Assembly: GCF_030818795.1 (NCBI RefSeq)
Contig: NZ_JAUTAY010000001.1
Coordinates: forward strand, 1,798,001-1,862,000
DNA from: Microbacterium sp. SORGH_AS_0862
Lineage (GTDB): Bacteria; Actinomycetota; Actinomycetes; Actinomycetales; Microbacteriaceae
Length of the DNA stretch: 64,000 bases
Direction of reading: 5' to 3'
Position 1 is the first letter of the stretch. Each line of letters starts with the position of its first letter. Of the stretch, positions 1 to 8,619 are shown piece after piece. A model generated the notes under the pieces. The model worked only from the letters and a program-made list of their open reading frames with translations, was not told where the DNA came from and did not search any database. Both the position numbers and the translations under genes were made by a program.

Positions 1-152
1 TCAACCTCTTCGTCACCCGCGGGCTCGTGCGTGACGAAGGCAAGAAGTCCGACATGAGTCGAGCCCAGATGCGCGCCGCCCGACGCGCGGCCAAGGAAGC
101 GGTTGAGGCTTCCCGCACCACCGCGTCCCAGAAGACGGAGGTCCTCCGATGA
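1..152 (+). CDS. Sugar ABC transporter permease, C-terminal end (partial)
   Basis: Only the last 49 codons lie in the window; the reading frame begins at base 3 and ends at TGA 150-152. The tail is hydrophilic and basic (SRAQMRAARRAAKEAVEASR), as in the cytoplasmic C-terminus of MalF-type permeases. The identity is inferred from position: its stop overlaps by ATGA the start of a MalG-type permease, and the two permeases of a carbohydrate ABC importer are normally encoded in that order. No conserved motif falls in the visible part, so the family call rests on context. Confidence 0.7.
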   Translation, partial: NLFVTRGLVRDEGKKSDMSRAQMRAARRAAKEAVEASRTTASQKTEVLR

Positions 153-1060
153 CCACTCTGCAGAACCCGCCGGTCGCGGCGGAGGAAGCGCTGCTGGAGC
201 CCGGCCGCAAGCCGGCGCGCAGGCGGCGTCCGGTGCGCGGGTCCCGTCCGGGCTGGTTCGTATACGCCGCTCTCGGCGTCGTGCTGCTCAGCGCCGCATT
301 CCCCTTCTACTGGTCGCTGCTGATCGGCTCCGGCGATGCCTACACGATCCGTGACCCCAACATGTCGTGGATCCCCGGCGGCAACTTCTTCGCGAACGCG
401 GCCAAGGTCATCAACGACCCCGCCGTGAACTTCTGGCCGGCGCTGTGGAACTCGATCTTCAGCTCGGCGCTCATCGCCGCATCCGTCGTGTTCTTCTCGA
501 CGCTGGCCGGATGGGCCTTCGCGAAGCTGAAGTTCCGCGGTTCGAGCTGGCTGCTCGTGTTCGTGATCGCCACGATGGCGGTGCCGACCCAGCTCGGCGT
601 CGTGCCGCTGTATCTCCTGTTCAGCGAGATCGGATGGACGGGCCAGATCGGTGCGATCATCATCCCGGCCCTGGTGAGCGCCTTCGGCGTGTTCTGGATG
701 ACCCAGTACATCCGCCAGGCCGTGCCGGACGAGCTGATCGAGGCCGCCCGCGTGGACGGTGCGAGCTCGTTCCGCACCTTCCTCACGGTGGGTGTGCCCG
801 CCGCGCGCCCCGCGGCCGCCATGCTCGCCCTGTTCACGTTCGTGACCGCCTGGAACAACTTCTTCTGGCCGTTCATCGTGCTCGACCGGCAGAACCCGAC
901 CCTCCCGGTGGCGCTGTCGCTGCTGCAGTCCAACTACTTCGTCGACTACTCGATCGTCCTCGCGGGCGTGCTGCTGTCGACGATCCCGCTTCTGATCCTC
1001 TTCGTCTTCGCCGGCAAGCAGCTGGTGAGCGGAATCATGCAAGGCGCCGTCAAGGGCTGA
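149..1060 (+). CDS. Carbohydrate ABC transporter permease (MalG-like)
   Basis: This 303-residue inner-membrane permease belongs to the CUT1 type (MalG/LacG). A basic N-terminal tail of about 35 residues precedes the first membrane helix (around 37-57), and about five more helices follow. The EAA loop that contacts the ATPase is visible as ELIEAARVDGASSFRTF near residues 195-211. The ATG overlaps the stop of the previous permease (ATGA), so the two are translationally coupled. A GH1 beta-glycosidase and a LacI regulator follow on the same strand, suggesting import of a beta-glucoside or cello-oligosaccharide. The binding protein would lie upstream of the window. The substrate is inferred from context only. 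Confidence 0.93.
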   Translation: MTTLQNPPVAAEEALLEPGRKPARRRRPVRGSRPGWFVYAALGVVLLSAAFPFYWSLLIGSGDAYTIRDPNMSWIPGGNFFANAAKVINDPAVNFWPALWNSIFSSALIAASVVFFSTLAGWAFAKLKFRGSSWLLVFVIATMAVPTQLGVVPLYLLFSEIGWTGQIGAIIIPALVSAFGVFWMTQYIRQAVPDELIEAARVDGASSFRTFLTVGVPAARPAAAMLALFTFVTAWNNFFWPFIVLDRQNPTLPVALSLLQSNYFVDYSIVLAGVLLSTIPLLILFVFAGKQLVSGIMQGAVKG

Positions 1061-1086
1061 GGCCCCGGCGCGAGAAAGGTACATCG

Positions 1087-2559
1087 ATGAGCGACGCTCT
1101 GCGCGCGTTCCCGCGGAACTTCCTGTTCGGAGCGGCCACCGCGGCCTTCCAGATCGAAGGCGCAGCCTTCGAGGACGGGCGGACCGCATCCATCTGGGAC
1201 GCGTTCTGCCGCGAGCCCGGTGCCGTCATCAACGGCGACAACGGTGATGTCGCGTGCGACCACTACCACCGCTACGGCGAGGATGTGGCGCTGATGAAGG
1301 GGCTGGGGCTGGACACCTACCGCTTCTCGGTGTCGTGGTCGCGGGTACGCCCGGACGCCGGTCCGCTCAACCAGAAGGGCCTGGACTTCTACAAGCGCCT
1401 GGTCGACGAGCTGCGCGACGCCGACATCCTGCCGTGGCTCACGCTCTACCACTGGGACATGCCGCAGGCGCTGCAGGAGCGCGGCGGCTGGACGGTGCGC
1501 GAGTCGAGCGACCTGTTCACGGAGTACGCGCTGGACGTGTACGACGCGCTGGGCGACCGGGTCGACATCTGGACCACGCTGAACGAGCCGTGGTGCTCGT
1601 CGTTCCTCAGCTACACCGCCGGCATCCACGCTCCCGGTCACTACTCCATCGCCGAGGGGATGCTGGCCTCGCATCACCTGCTGCTCGGTCACGGCCAGGT
1701 GGTGCAGGAGCTCCGTGGACGCGACGCGGGGAAGAACCTCGGGATCACCTTGAACCTCACCGTTCCCGACCCGGTGGACCCCCAGAACGAGGGCGACCGG
1801 GATGCGGCGCGTCGCATCGACGGCCAGTTCAACCGCTGGTTCCTCGACCCGATCTTCCGCGGCTCGTACCCGGAGGACGTGGTCGACGACATCCGGGTCG
1901 TCGACCCCGCGGCGGTCGAGACGTGGCAGGCAGCCATCCGTCCCGGAGACCTCGAGCTCATCTCGCAGCCCATCGACAGCCTCGGCGTGAACTACTACCA
2001 CGGCGAGTTCGTGGGAGCCCAGCCCGACCCGAACCCGCCGCTGCCCGGCGAGGCTCCGACCGATCGTCCCGGCCGCTCGCCGTTCCCGGCGGCGGAGGGG
2101 ATCTACTGGCACGACCGCGGCCTGCCGCGCACCTCGATGAACTGGGAGGTGCAGCCGGAGGGTCTGACTCGTCTGCTGCAGCGCGTCTCGGACGAGTACG
2201 CGGCGGCCGCCGGCACCGTCCTGTACGTCACCGAGAACGGCGCGGCCTACGACGACGAACTCGTCGTCGAGGACGGCGTCGCTCGGGTGAAGGATGCGGA
2301 GCGCACCGAGTTCCTGCGCGCGCACCTGTCGGCCGTGCTGGATGCGGCTGAGGCCGGCGTCGATGTGCGCGGGTACTTCTACTGGTCGCTGTTGGACAAC
2401 TTCGAGTGGGCCTGGGGCTACGAGAAGCGGTTCGGAATCGTCCACGTCGACTACGACACCCAGGTGCGTACGTTGAAGGACAGCGCTCTGGAGTATCGTC
2501 GGGTCATCGCCGCCCGTGCGATCGATAACGCGCCCGAGGGCGCCGTCCTGCAGAGGTAG
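1087..2559 (+). CDS. Glycoside hydrolase family 1 beta-glucosidase
   Basis: This 490-residue cytoplasmic enzyme would hydrolyse terminal beta-linked glucose (or galactose) from imported disaccharides. The GH1 signature is complete: the N-terminal FLFGAATAAFQIEGA block, the acid/base glutamate in TLNEPW (E167) and the nucleophile in YVTENG (E383). Length is typical for the family. I chose ATG 1087, which follows a GAAAGG ribosome site 26 bases after the permease stop; the open frame extends upstream, but that part is a shadow of the permease. It sits between a sugar ABC transporter and a LacI regulator, so it most likely processes the transported glycoside inside the cell. Confidence 0.96.
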   Translation: MSDALRAFPRNFLFGAATAAFQIEGAAFEDGRTASIWDAFCREPGAVINGDNGDVACDHYHRYGEDVALMKGLGLDTYRFSVSWSRVRPDAGPLNQKGLDFYKRLVDELRDADILPWLTLYHWDMPQALQERGGWTVRESSDLFTEYALDVYDALGDRVDIWTTLNEPWCSSFLSYTAGIHAPGHYSIAEGMLASHHLLLGHGQVVQELRGRDAGKNLGITLNLTVPDPVDPQNEGDRDAARRIDGQFNRWFLDPIFRGSYPEDVVDDIRVVDPAAVETWQAAIRPGDLELISQPIDSLGVNYYHGEFVGAQPDPNPPLPGEAPTDRPGRSPFPAAEGIYWHDRGLPRTSMNWEVQPEGLTRLLQRVSDEYAAAAGTVLYVTENGAAYDDELVVEDGVARVKDAERTEFLRAHLSAVLDAAEAGVDVRGYFYWSLLDNFEWAWGYEKRFGIVHVDYDTQVRTLKDSALEYRRVIAARAIDNAPEGAVLQR

Positions 2560-2565
2560 AGAACC

Positions 2566-3579
2566 GTGACCAGCGACCCTCGTCGTGCCACCGCCACCAT
2601 CGAGGACGTCGCGGCGATGGCCGGGGTCTCCCGGTCCACGGTCTCCCGAGTCGTCAACGGCGCCACCGCAGTGAGTCCCGCTGCGGTGGCCGCCGTTGAA
2701 CTCGCCATCAGCCAGCTGAACTACGTGCCCAACCGGGCCGCCCGTTCGCTGGCGAGTCGCGCGACGATGGCGATCGCGCTGATCGTGCCGGAAGACACCA
2801 ACAGGTTCTTCGGCGATCCGTTCTTCGCGTCGATCGTGTCGGGCATCAACGCTCGGCTCAGCAGGTCCGACTACGTGCTGAACCTGATCATCGCGAGCAA
2901 CGATCCGCGCGACAAGACGGCAGCCTATCTGCGCAGCGGCGCCGTCGACGGCGCGATCGTCGTCTCGCATCACACGAGCGACACGTTCGTCGACCGGATC
3001 GCCGCCGCGGTCCCCGTGGTCTACGGCGGTCGGCCCGCTCACGGCCGCGACGGCGCGTACTTCGTCGACATCGACAACGTCGAAGGCGGACGCACGGCGA
3101 CCCGGCACCTCGTCGAGGCGGGGCGCACCCGCATCGGCACGATCTCGGGGCCGATCGACATGCCCGCGGGCATCGACCGTCTCACCGGATATCGCGAGGT
3201 TCTCCAGGATGCGGGACTGGAGGTCGGCCCGATCGAGGACGGCGGCTTCACCTCGGCCGGCGGCTATACGGCGATGGAACGCATTCTCGCCTCCGGCGCC
3301 GGGATCGACGCCCTGTTCATCGCGAGCGACCTCATGGCGCGCGGCGCTCTGGCGGCGCTCGAGCGTACGGGCCTGAGCGTGCCGGACGACATCGCCATCG
3401 TCGGCTTCGACGACTCGCCGGTCGCGACCGCGGTCACCCCCGCGCTGACGACCGTCCGCCAGCCCTCACAGCAGCAGGGCGAGCAGATGGTCGACGTGCT
3501 GCTGGCGCTGCTCGCGGGCCAGAATCCGCCGCACGCCACGATCCTGTCGTCCGAGCTGATCCGGCGCGAGTCGGCCTGA
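2566..3579 (+). CDS. LacI-family transcriptional regulator
   Basis: This 337-residue repressor has an N-terminal LacI helix-turn-helix (TIEDVAAMAGVSRSTVSRVVNG, about residues 9-30) with the hinge and minor-groove helix after it (NYVPNRAARSLASR). A periplasmic-binding-protein-like sensor domain fills the rest, ending with the typical GFDDSPVA and TTVRQP blocks. The start is GTG 2566, only 6 bases after the beta-glucosidase stop, so it is the last gene of the sugar operon. It probably represses that operon until the glycoside binds. Its operators are expected upstream of the window; I see no clear palindromic LacI operator within the visible part. Confidence 0.95.
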   Translation: MTSDPRRATATIEDVAAMAGVSRSTVSRVVNGATAVSPAAVAAVELAISQLNYVPNRAARSLASRATMAIALIVPEDTNRFFGDPFFASIVSGINARLSRSDYVLNLIIASNDPRDKTAAYLRSGAVDGAIVVSHHTSDTFVDRIAAAVPVVYGGRPAHGRDGAYFVDIDNVEGGRTATRHLVEAGRTRIGTISGPIDMPAGIDRLTGYREVLQDAGLEVGPIEDGGFTSAGGYTAMERILASGAGIDALFIASDLMARGALAALERTGLSVPDDIAIVGFDDSPVATAVTPALTTVRQPSQQQGEQMVDVLLALLAGQNPPHATILSSELIRRESA

Positions 3580-3584
3580 GCGGG

Positions 3585-3609
3585 CCGCATCCGGTTCGAT
3601 CGGATGCGG
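3585..3609. terminator. Hairpin between convergent genes
   Basis: A perfect 9-bp stem (CCGCATCCG / CGGATGCGG) with a 7-base loop lies between the lacI-type gene and the converging permease gene. There is no U-tract on either side, so it would be a terminator only of the U-less type common in GC-rich actinobacteria. Both arms contain the GGATGCGG octamer that is abundant throughout the window. Confidence 0.5.
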
Positions 3610-3650
3610 GGCGCCGCGAGCGGGATGACCCTGCCCGCGACGCCTGCACG

Positions 3651-4970
3651 TCACTCGGGGTCGCCGCCCAGCGGGCCGACGGCCGGGATCGGGCCGCCGT
3701 CGTCGGCGCCCGTCTTGCGCCAGCGCGCGATGGCGTTGCCGAGGTGGTAGATCACCAGGGCCGCCGCGGTGGCCACCACGATCGCGCCGAGCTGGAAGTC
3801 GCCCCACGACATCGAGAACCCGGCGATCGCCATGACGAGGGCCACGGCGGCGGTGTACTGGTTGACCGGACGTGAGAAGTCCACGCGGTTGTCGACCCAG
3901 ATCTTGATGCCGATGATGCCGATCAGACCGTACAGCGCGGTCGTCACCCCGCCCAGCACACCCGCGGGCACGGAGTTGATGACGGCGCCGATCTTGGGCG
4001 ACAGGCTCAGCAGGATCGCGACGACGCCCGCGACCCAGTACGCGGCCGTGGAGTACACGCGGGTCGCGGCCATCACGCCGATGTTCTCGCCGTAGGTCGT
4101 GGTGCCCGAGCCGCCGAAGAAGCCGGCGACGGTGGTGGCGGCACCGTCCGCGATCAGGGCGCGCCCGGTGGAGCGGTTGACGGACGCATCCGTCATCGTG
4201 GCGACACCGCGCACGTGGCCGACGTTCTCGGCCACCAGCACGAGCACGACCGGCAGGAACATCGCGATCGCGCTCCAGGTCCCGCTGCTCGCGAAGTCGG
4301 CGATGTGGAAGGTGGGCAGTCCGATCCACGCCGCATCCGCCACGTTGCTGAAGTCGAGCTCGCCGGAGATCGCGGCGGCGACGTAGCCGACGACGACACC
4401 GAGGAAGATCGAGATCCGGCCGAGGAAGCCGCGGAAGAGCACGCTGAAGAGGATGACGGCGGCGAGGGTGATCGAGGCGATCATGGGCGCCTGCTGGAAG
4501 TTGTTCCAGGCCGCAGGGGCCAGGTTGAAGCCGATCAGCGCGACGATGGCGCCGGCGACGACCGGGGGCATCAGCTTGTCGACCCAGCCGAGGCCGGCGA
4601 GCTGCACGACGACACCGATGATCGCGAGCAGCACGCCCACCGCGACGATCCCGGCGAGGGCTGAGCCCATGCCTGCGGATGCGGTCGCCGCCGTCACGGG
4701 CGCGATGAAGGCGAACGACGAGCCCAGGTAGCTCGGGAGCTTGTTCTTCGTCACCACGAGGAACAGCAGCGTGCCGACGCCCGAGAACAGCAGCGTCGTG
4801 GCGACGGGGAAGCCGGTCAGGATCGGCACGAGGAAGGTGGCGCCGAACATCGCGATCACGTGCTGGGCGCCGATCGCGATCGTCGCGGGCCAGTTCAGGC
4901 GCTCGTCGGGGGCGACGACGTCGCCCGGGGCGACGGTGCGGCCGTTTCCGTGGATCTTCCACAGGGGCAT
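3651..4970 (-). CDS. NCS2-family uracil/xanthine permease
   Basis: This 439-residue membrane protein of about 14 helices is a proton-coupled nucleobase importer of the UraA/RutG branch. Visible family marks are the N-terminal QHVIAMFGATFLVPILTG segment, the helix-8 region VAENVGHVRG carrying the substrate-binding glutamate, and GFFGGSGTTTYGENIGVMAATRV. These resemble the uracil-type more than the xanthine-type consensus. The ATG has an AAAGGA ribosome site 8-9 bases upstream. It is transcribed in the same direction as purC, about 165 bases downstream of purC, with a large nested inverted repeat in the gap that may form part of its leader. Confidence 0.93.
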   Translation of the reverse strand: MPLWKIHGNGRTVAPGDVVAPDERLNWPATIAIGAQHVIAMFGATFLVPILTGFPVATTLLFSGVGTLLFLVVTKNKLPSYLGSSFAFIAPVTAATASAGMGSALAGIVAVGVLLAIIGVVVQLAGLGWVDKLMPPVVAGAIVALIGFNLAPAAWNNFQQAPMIASITLAAVILFSVLFRGFLGRISIFLGVVVGYVAAAISGELDFSNVADAAWIGLPTFHIADFASSGTWSAIAMFLPVVLVLVAENVGHVRGVATMTDASVNRSTGRALIADGAATTVAGFFGGSGTTTYGENIGVMAATRVYSTAAYWVAGVVAILLSLSPKIGAVINSVPAGVLGGVTTALYGLIGIIGIKIWVDNRVDFSRPVNQYTAAVALVMAIAGFSMSWGDFQLGAIVVATAAALVIYHLGNAIARWRKTGADDGGPIPAVGPLGGDPE

Positions 4971-4994
4971 GGGTGGTCCTTTCCGGTGTTCATC

Positions 4995-5067
4995 CCGCGA
5001 GACTGCATCTCCCGCACGAGATCACGGGTAATGCCCGTGATCTCGTGGCGAAAGTGCGGTCTCGCGG
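4995..5067. repeat. Nested long inverted repeat in the uraA-like/purC gap
   Basis: Two concentric inverted repeats occupy this gap. The inner pair is a perfect 14-bp stem at 5015-5028 and 5034-5047 (CACGAGATCACGGG and its complement) around a 5-base TAATG loop. The outer pair is 13 bases at 4995-5007 and 5055-5067 (CCGCGAGACTGCA against CCGCGAGACCGCA), with a single mismatch that can pair as G-U in RNA. Transcribed leftward, it lies after purC and just ahead of the permease start codon, so it could be a terminator, a leader structure or a REP-like element. It has no poly-U run. Confidence 0.75.
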
Positions 5068-5137
5068 AGAGTCTGGCGTGCCGAGGGGCGCGGCGGTAGT
5101 GTCCTCCGGGCCGTGCGACGGCGAGGATGCGGTGAGG

Positions 5138-6070
5138 TCAGACGGTGGTCAGCCGGCGCAGCAGCTCGGCGTAGCGGGCGGAGGTCTGCGCCGCGATCTC
5201 GTCGGGCAGCCGCGGCGGCTCGCCCTCGCGGGGGACCCAGGCGGCGGCGAGCCAGTTGCGCACGATCTGCTTGTCGAAGCTCGCCATCCGCTCGGCGGGC
5301 GTCGTGCCGGTGCGCCAGGCCTGCGCGTCCCAGTACCGGGACGAGTCGGGGGTCAGCACCTCGTCGGCGAGGGTGAGCACGCCCTGGTCGTCGACACCGA
5401 ACTCGAACTTCGTGTCGGCGAGGATGAGTCCGCGCTCCTCGGCGGTGGCCGCGGCGCGCGCGTAGATCTCGAGCGAGAGCTCGCGCAGGCGCTCGGCCAT
5501 CTCGCTCCCCACGATCTCGGCGGTGCGCTCGAACGAGATGTTCTCGTCGTGCTCGCCCATCGGCGCCTTGTACGCGGGGGTGAAGATCGGTTCCGGCAGG
5601 CGGTCGCCGTCGTTCAGGCCCGGGGCGATCGGGATGCCGCAGACCGTTCCCGTGCTCTGGTACTCGAGCCAGCCGGAGCCGGTGAGATAGCCGCGCACGA
5701 CGCACTCGATGGGCTGCATCTCGAGCGCGCGCACGACCATGGCGCGGCCGGCGACCGCATCCGGGATCAGCTCGTGCGCGTCGTCATCGGCGCCGAGGAT
5801 GTGGTCCGCGACGAGGTGGTTCGGGATGCGGCGGCCGCCGTCACCGCCCGCGAGGCGGTCGAACCACCAGAGGCTCAGGGTCGTCAGCAGCACGCCCTTG
5901 TCGGGGATACCGGGTTGCAGCACGTGGTCGAAGGAGCTCACACGGTCGCTTGCGACCACCAGCATGCGCTCGCCGGATGCGTCTTCCGGGGTGTCGTCGG
6001 GCACATAGAGGTCACGGACCTTCCCGGAGTACACGTGCCGCCAGCCGTCGAGGAGCGCAGGGTCGTTCAC
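5138..6070 (-). CDS. purC: Phosphoribosylaminoimidazole-succinocarboxamide synthase
   Basis: SAICAR synthetase joins CAIR and aspartate using ATP, the eighth step of IMP synthesis. The 310-residue protein has the N-terminal YSGKVRDLYVP nucleotide-binding strand, SSFDHVLQPGIPDKG, the VVRGYLTGSGW substrate block and the LADTKFEFGVD segment expected of the family. I chose GTG 6070, which yields MNDPALLDGWRHVYSGKVRD; the frame continues open upstream but without similarity. The other purine genes in this window are purD (10.3 kb) and purM-purF (21.6 kb), so the pathway is split here. No PurR-type site was recognised. Confidence 0.96.
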   Translation of the reverse strand: MNDPALLDGWRHVYSGKVRDLYVPDDTPEDASGERMLVVASDRVSSFDHVLQPGIPDKGVLLTTLSLWWFDRLAGGDGGRRIPNHLVADHILGADDDAHELIPDAVAGRAMVVRALEMQPIECVVRGYLTGSGWLEYQSTGTVCGIPIAPGLNDGDRLPEPIFTPAYKAPMGEHDENISFERTAEIVGSEMAERLRELSLEIYARAAATAEERGLILADTKFEFGVDDQGVLTLADEVLTPDSSRYWDAQAWRTGTTPAERMASFDKQIVRNWLAAAWVPREGEPPRLPDEIAAQTSARYAELLRRLTTV

Positions 6071-6114
6071 CCGCCCATTATCCCGTGCGGACGCCGCTCG
6101 GCCGATCGCCTCCG

Positions 6115-6462
6115 TCAGGGCGTGATCTCGTCGAGGAAGGCATATGCGTCGCGCACGATCTCGGGCCACGCGTCGCCCCGATCGGTGTCGACCTCGACCC
6201 ACTCGCGCAGCGGCCGACCCTTCATGACCATGCGTCGGGCGACGCCCGCCCCGACGAGCGCGTCGATGCGCGCGGAGGGCAGCTTGGCCATGAGCGTGCC
6301 GTCGAAGCCGAGGAAGGCGAAGACCTTGCCCCGGATGCGGACGCCCTCTGATCCGAACATCCTGCCCACATCCACGTCGGGCTCGGCGAGCAGCGGCTCG
6401 ACGATCGGATCGAAGATCTCGTGGCCGCGTCGGCGGGCGGCCTCGCGCTGCGGATCCGGCAT
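6115..6462 (-). CDS. TfoX/Sxy N-terminal-domain protein
   Basis: This protein of about 115 residues carries the single TfoX N-terminal domain: GRMFGSEGVRIRGKVFAFLGFDGTLMAKLP, then RMVMKGRPLREWVEV and the terminal helix. In gamma-proteobacteria the domain belongs to a competence regulator; in actinobacteria stand-alone copies are common and uncharacterised. I prefer ATG 6462 (MPDPQREAARRRG) because the longer frame to 6495 would run into the palindromic operator of the divergent padR gene. It is divergent from padR, with only about 60 bases between the start codons, so its promoter probably overlaps the PadR site. Confidence 0.75.
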   Translation of the reverse strand: MPDPQREAARRRGHEIFDPIVEPLLAEPDVDVGRMFGSEGVRIRGKVFAFLGFDGTLMAKLPSARIDALVGAGVARRMVMKGRPLREWVEVDTDRGDAWPEIVRDAYAFLDEITP

Positions 6463-6492
6463 GCCGGCAGAGTACGCCGCAGGTGTATAGTC

Positions 6493-6512
6493 CATGTGGA
6501 CTAATCGACATG
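6493..6512. promoter_or_regulatory. Candidate PadR operator (ATGT-N10-ACAT)
   Basis: The sequence CATGT-N10-ACATG lies 10 bases ahead of the padR start codon. It matches the ATGT(N8-10)ACAT pattern known for PadR-family repressors. A second, overlapping palindrome TAGTCCA-TG-TGGACTA occupies 6488-6503. The placement implies autoregulation of the padR-MFS pair and possibly control of the divergent TfoX-domain gene. Confidence 0.65.
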
Positions 6513-6521
6513 GAGTATCGG

Positions 6522-7139
6522 ATGACGGCTCGGATCACCCCGTTGGGGATCATGGTGCTCGCGCTGCTGCGTGAGGACCCCATGCATCCCTACGAGATGC
6601 TGCGGCTCATGCGGCTGCGGCACGACGACCGCATCCTGAACGTCACCGGTGGCACCGTCTATCACACGGTCGCCCGGCTGGAGAAGGCGGGACTCATCGC
6701 CGAGGCGGGTACCGCGCGCGAGGGGAATCGTCCCGAGCGCACGACCTACGCGCTGACGGATGCCGGGCTGACGTCGCTGGACGAGTGGATCCGCGCCGAG
6801 CTCGTGCGCATCGACCGTCCCGTCGAGTTCCGCGTCGCGCTCGCGGAGGCGCACAACCTCGACCGCGACGACGTCGGCGCCCTGCTCGCTGCGCGCCGCG
6901 CCGCGCTGACGGCGCAGATCGCCGACCTCAGCGCGGGGTTGAACAAGGCCCGCCCGGGAGGCGTCTCCGAGCAGTACCTCATCGAGGTCGACCGCTCCCG
7001 TGCACTCGCCGAGGCCGACCTGGCCTGGCTCGACGTCTTCCTCGGGCGCCTCGGCGACCCGAGCTTCGCCTGGGGGCCGGATGCGCACGACCGCACCAGC
7101 GACCGGTACCTCACTCAGAGAAAGGCTGCTCGCGAATGA
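6522..7139 (+). CDS. PadR-family transcriptional repressor
   Basis: This 205-residue protein has the PadR winged helix (LGIMVLALLREDPMHPYEMLRLM, then GGTVYHTVARLEKAGLIAEAGT and ERTTYALTDAG) followed by the longer C-terminal Vir_act_alpha_C-type helical region used for dimerisation. ATG 6522 was chosen because it leaves the ATGT-N10-ACAT operator just upstream; two earlier in-frame starts (6483 and 6510) would put that operator inside the coding region. Its stop overlaps the start of an MFS exporter gene by ATGA, the common arrangement in which a PadR protein represses the drug pump encoded next to it and is released by the pump substrate. Confidence 0.92.
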   Translation: MTARITPLGIMVLALLREDPMHPYEMLRLMRLRHDDRILNVTGGTVYHTVARLEKAGLIAEAGTAREGNRPERTTYALTDAGLTSLDEWIRAELVRIDRPVEFRVALAEAHNLDRDDVGALLAARRAALTAQIADLSAGLNKARPGGVSEQYLIEVDRSRALAEADLAWLDVFLGRLGDPSFAWGPDAHDRTSDRYLTQRKAARE

Positions 7140-8611
7140 GCGCTCCCACCACCGCCAACACCGCCACACCCACCCGCAGCCCCTGGCCCGCCCTGTGGGC
7201 GCTCGTCATCGGGTTCTTCATGATCCTCGTCGACACCACGATCGTCTCGGTCGCCAACCCGGCGATCAAGTCGGCGCTGGATCCGAGCACGAACAACCTC
7301 GACAACGTCGTGTGGGTGACCAGCGCCTACCTGCTCGCCTACGCGGTGCCGCTGCTGATCACCGGCCGCCTCGGTGACCGGTTCGGGCCCAAGAACATCT
7401 ACCTCATCGGCCTCGCGCTGTTCACCCTCGCCTCGCTGGGATGCGGACTCTCGTCCAGTCTCGGCATGCTCGTCGCCATGCGCGCCGTGCAGGGGATCGG
7501 GGCCGCGCTCGTCACGCCGCAGACGATGGCCGTGATCACGCGTACCTTCCCGCCCTCGCAGCGCGGTGCGGCCATGGGTCTGTGGGGCGCGACCGCCGGT
7601 GTCGCGATGCTCGTCGGCCCTCTCGCCGGCGGATTGCTCGTGGACGGTCTCGGATGGGAGTGGATCTTCTTCATCAACGTGCCCGTCGGCATCATCGGAC
7701 TGGTCCTCGCCTGGATTCTGGTGCCGCAGCTCGAGACGCACCGCCACCGCTTCGACATGGTCGGCGTCTTCCTCTCCGCCCTGGCGCTGTTCCTCATCGT
7801 CTTCGGTCTGCAGGAGGGCGAGCACTTCGACTGGGCGCCGTGGGTGTGGCTCATGATCGCCGTCGGCGTCGTGGTGCTCGCGGTCTTCATCTGGACGCAG
7901 GGGCGCACCCGCAGCGAACCGCTCGTGCCGTTGGACCTGTTCCGCGACCGCAACTTCTCGGCAGCGAACGCGGGCATCGCGGCGGTCGGCTTCGCGGTGA
8001 CGGCCATGTCGGTTCCGTTCATGTTCGCGCTGCAGCTGGCTCGGGGGCTCACGCCGACCGAGGCCGCGCTGCTGATGATCCCCATGGCCGTGCTCTCGGG
8101 CGTGCTCGCACCGCTGGCCGGTCGCCTGCTCGACCGTGTGGATCCGCGCGTCATCCTCGTGCCGGGGCTCGTGCTGGTGGGCGGCTCGCTCGTCTTCAAC
8201 TCGGTCCTCATCGGCGATCCCACGACGCCGATCTGGCTCTTCCTGCTCCCCTCCGCTCTGCAGGGCATCGGCAACGCCGGGATGTGGGGGCCGCTGGCCA
8301 CCACCGCGACCCGCGGACTCCCGCCGCGTCAGGCCGGCGCCGGAGCGGGCATCTACAACACGACGCGCGTCGTCGGCTCCGTCATCGGATCGGCCGCGAT
8401 CGCCGCGGTCATGCAGGCCCGCCTCGAGGCGAACCTCCCGGGTGCGGCGGATGCCACCTCCGGGTTCGGCACCGGCACCCTCCCCGAGCCCGTGATCGCG
8501 GGGTTCTCCACCGCGATGGCGCAGGCCACGCTGCTTCCCGCGGGCATCGTCCTCGTGGGGCTCGTCGCCGTGCTGTTCATGCGGCGCCCGAAGGAGCTCG
8601 TGCGCCGCTGA
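7136..8611 (+). CDS. DHA2-family MFS drug exporter
   Basis: This 491-residue, 14-helix transporter belongs to the EmrB/QacA (DHA2) group of drug:proton antiporters. It shows the helix-1 motif FFMILVDTTIVSVANPAI, the loop 2-3 motif ITGRLGDRFGPKNIY and motif C in helix 5 (VAMLVGPLAGGLLVDGLGWEWIFFINVPVG), all hallmarks of the family. It is translationally coupled to the upstream padR gene. Substrates cannot be read from sequence, but a PadR-MFS pair of this kind usually handles toxic aromatic compounds or antibiotics. Confidence 0.95.
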   Translation: MSAPTTANTATPTRSPWPALWALVIGFFMILVDTTIVSVANPAIKSALDPSTNNLDNVVWVTSAYLLAYAVPLLITGRLGDRFGPKNIYLIGLALFTLASLGCGLSSSLGMLVAMRAVQGIGAALVTPQTMAVITRTFPPSQRGAAMGLWGATAGVAMLVGPLAGGLLVDGLGWEWIFFINVPVGIIGLVLAWILVPQLETHRHRFDMVGVFLSALALFLIVFGLQEGEHFDWAPWVWLMIAVGVVVLAVFIWTQGRTRSEPLVPLDLFRDRNFSAANAGIAAVGFAVTAMSVPFMFALQLARGLTPTEAALLMIPMAVLSGVLAPLAGRLLDRVDPRVILVPGLVLVGGSLVFNSVLIGDPTTPIWLFLLPSALQGIGNAGMWGPLATTATRGLPPRQAGAGAGIYNTTRVVGSVIGSAAIAAVMQARLEANLPGAADATSGFGTGTLPEPVIAGFSTAMAQATLLPAGIVLVGLVAVLFMRRPKELVRR

Positions 8612-8619
8612 GTGCACGT

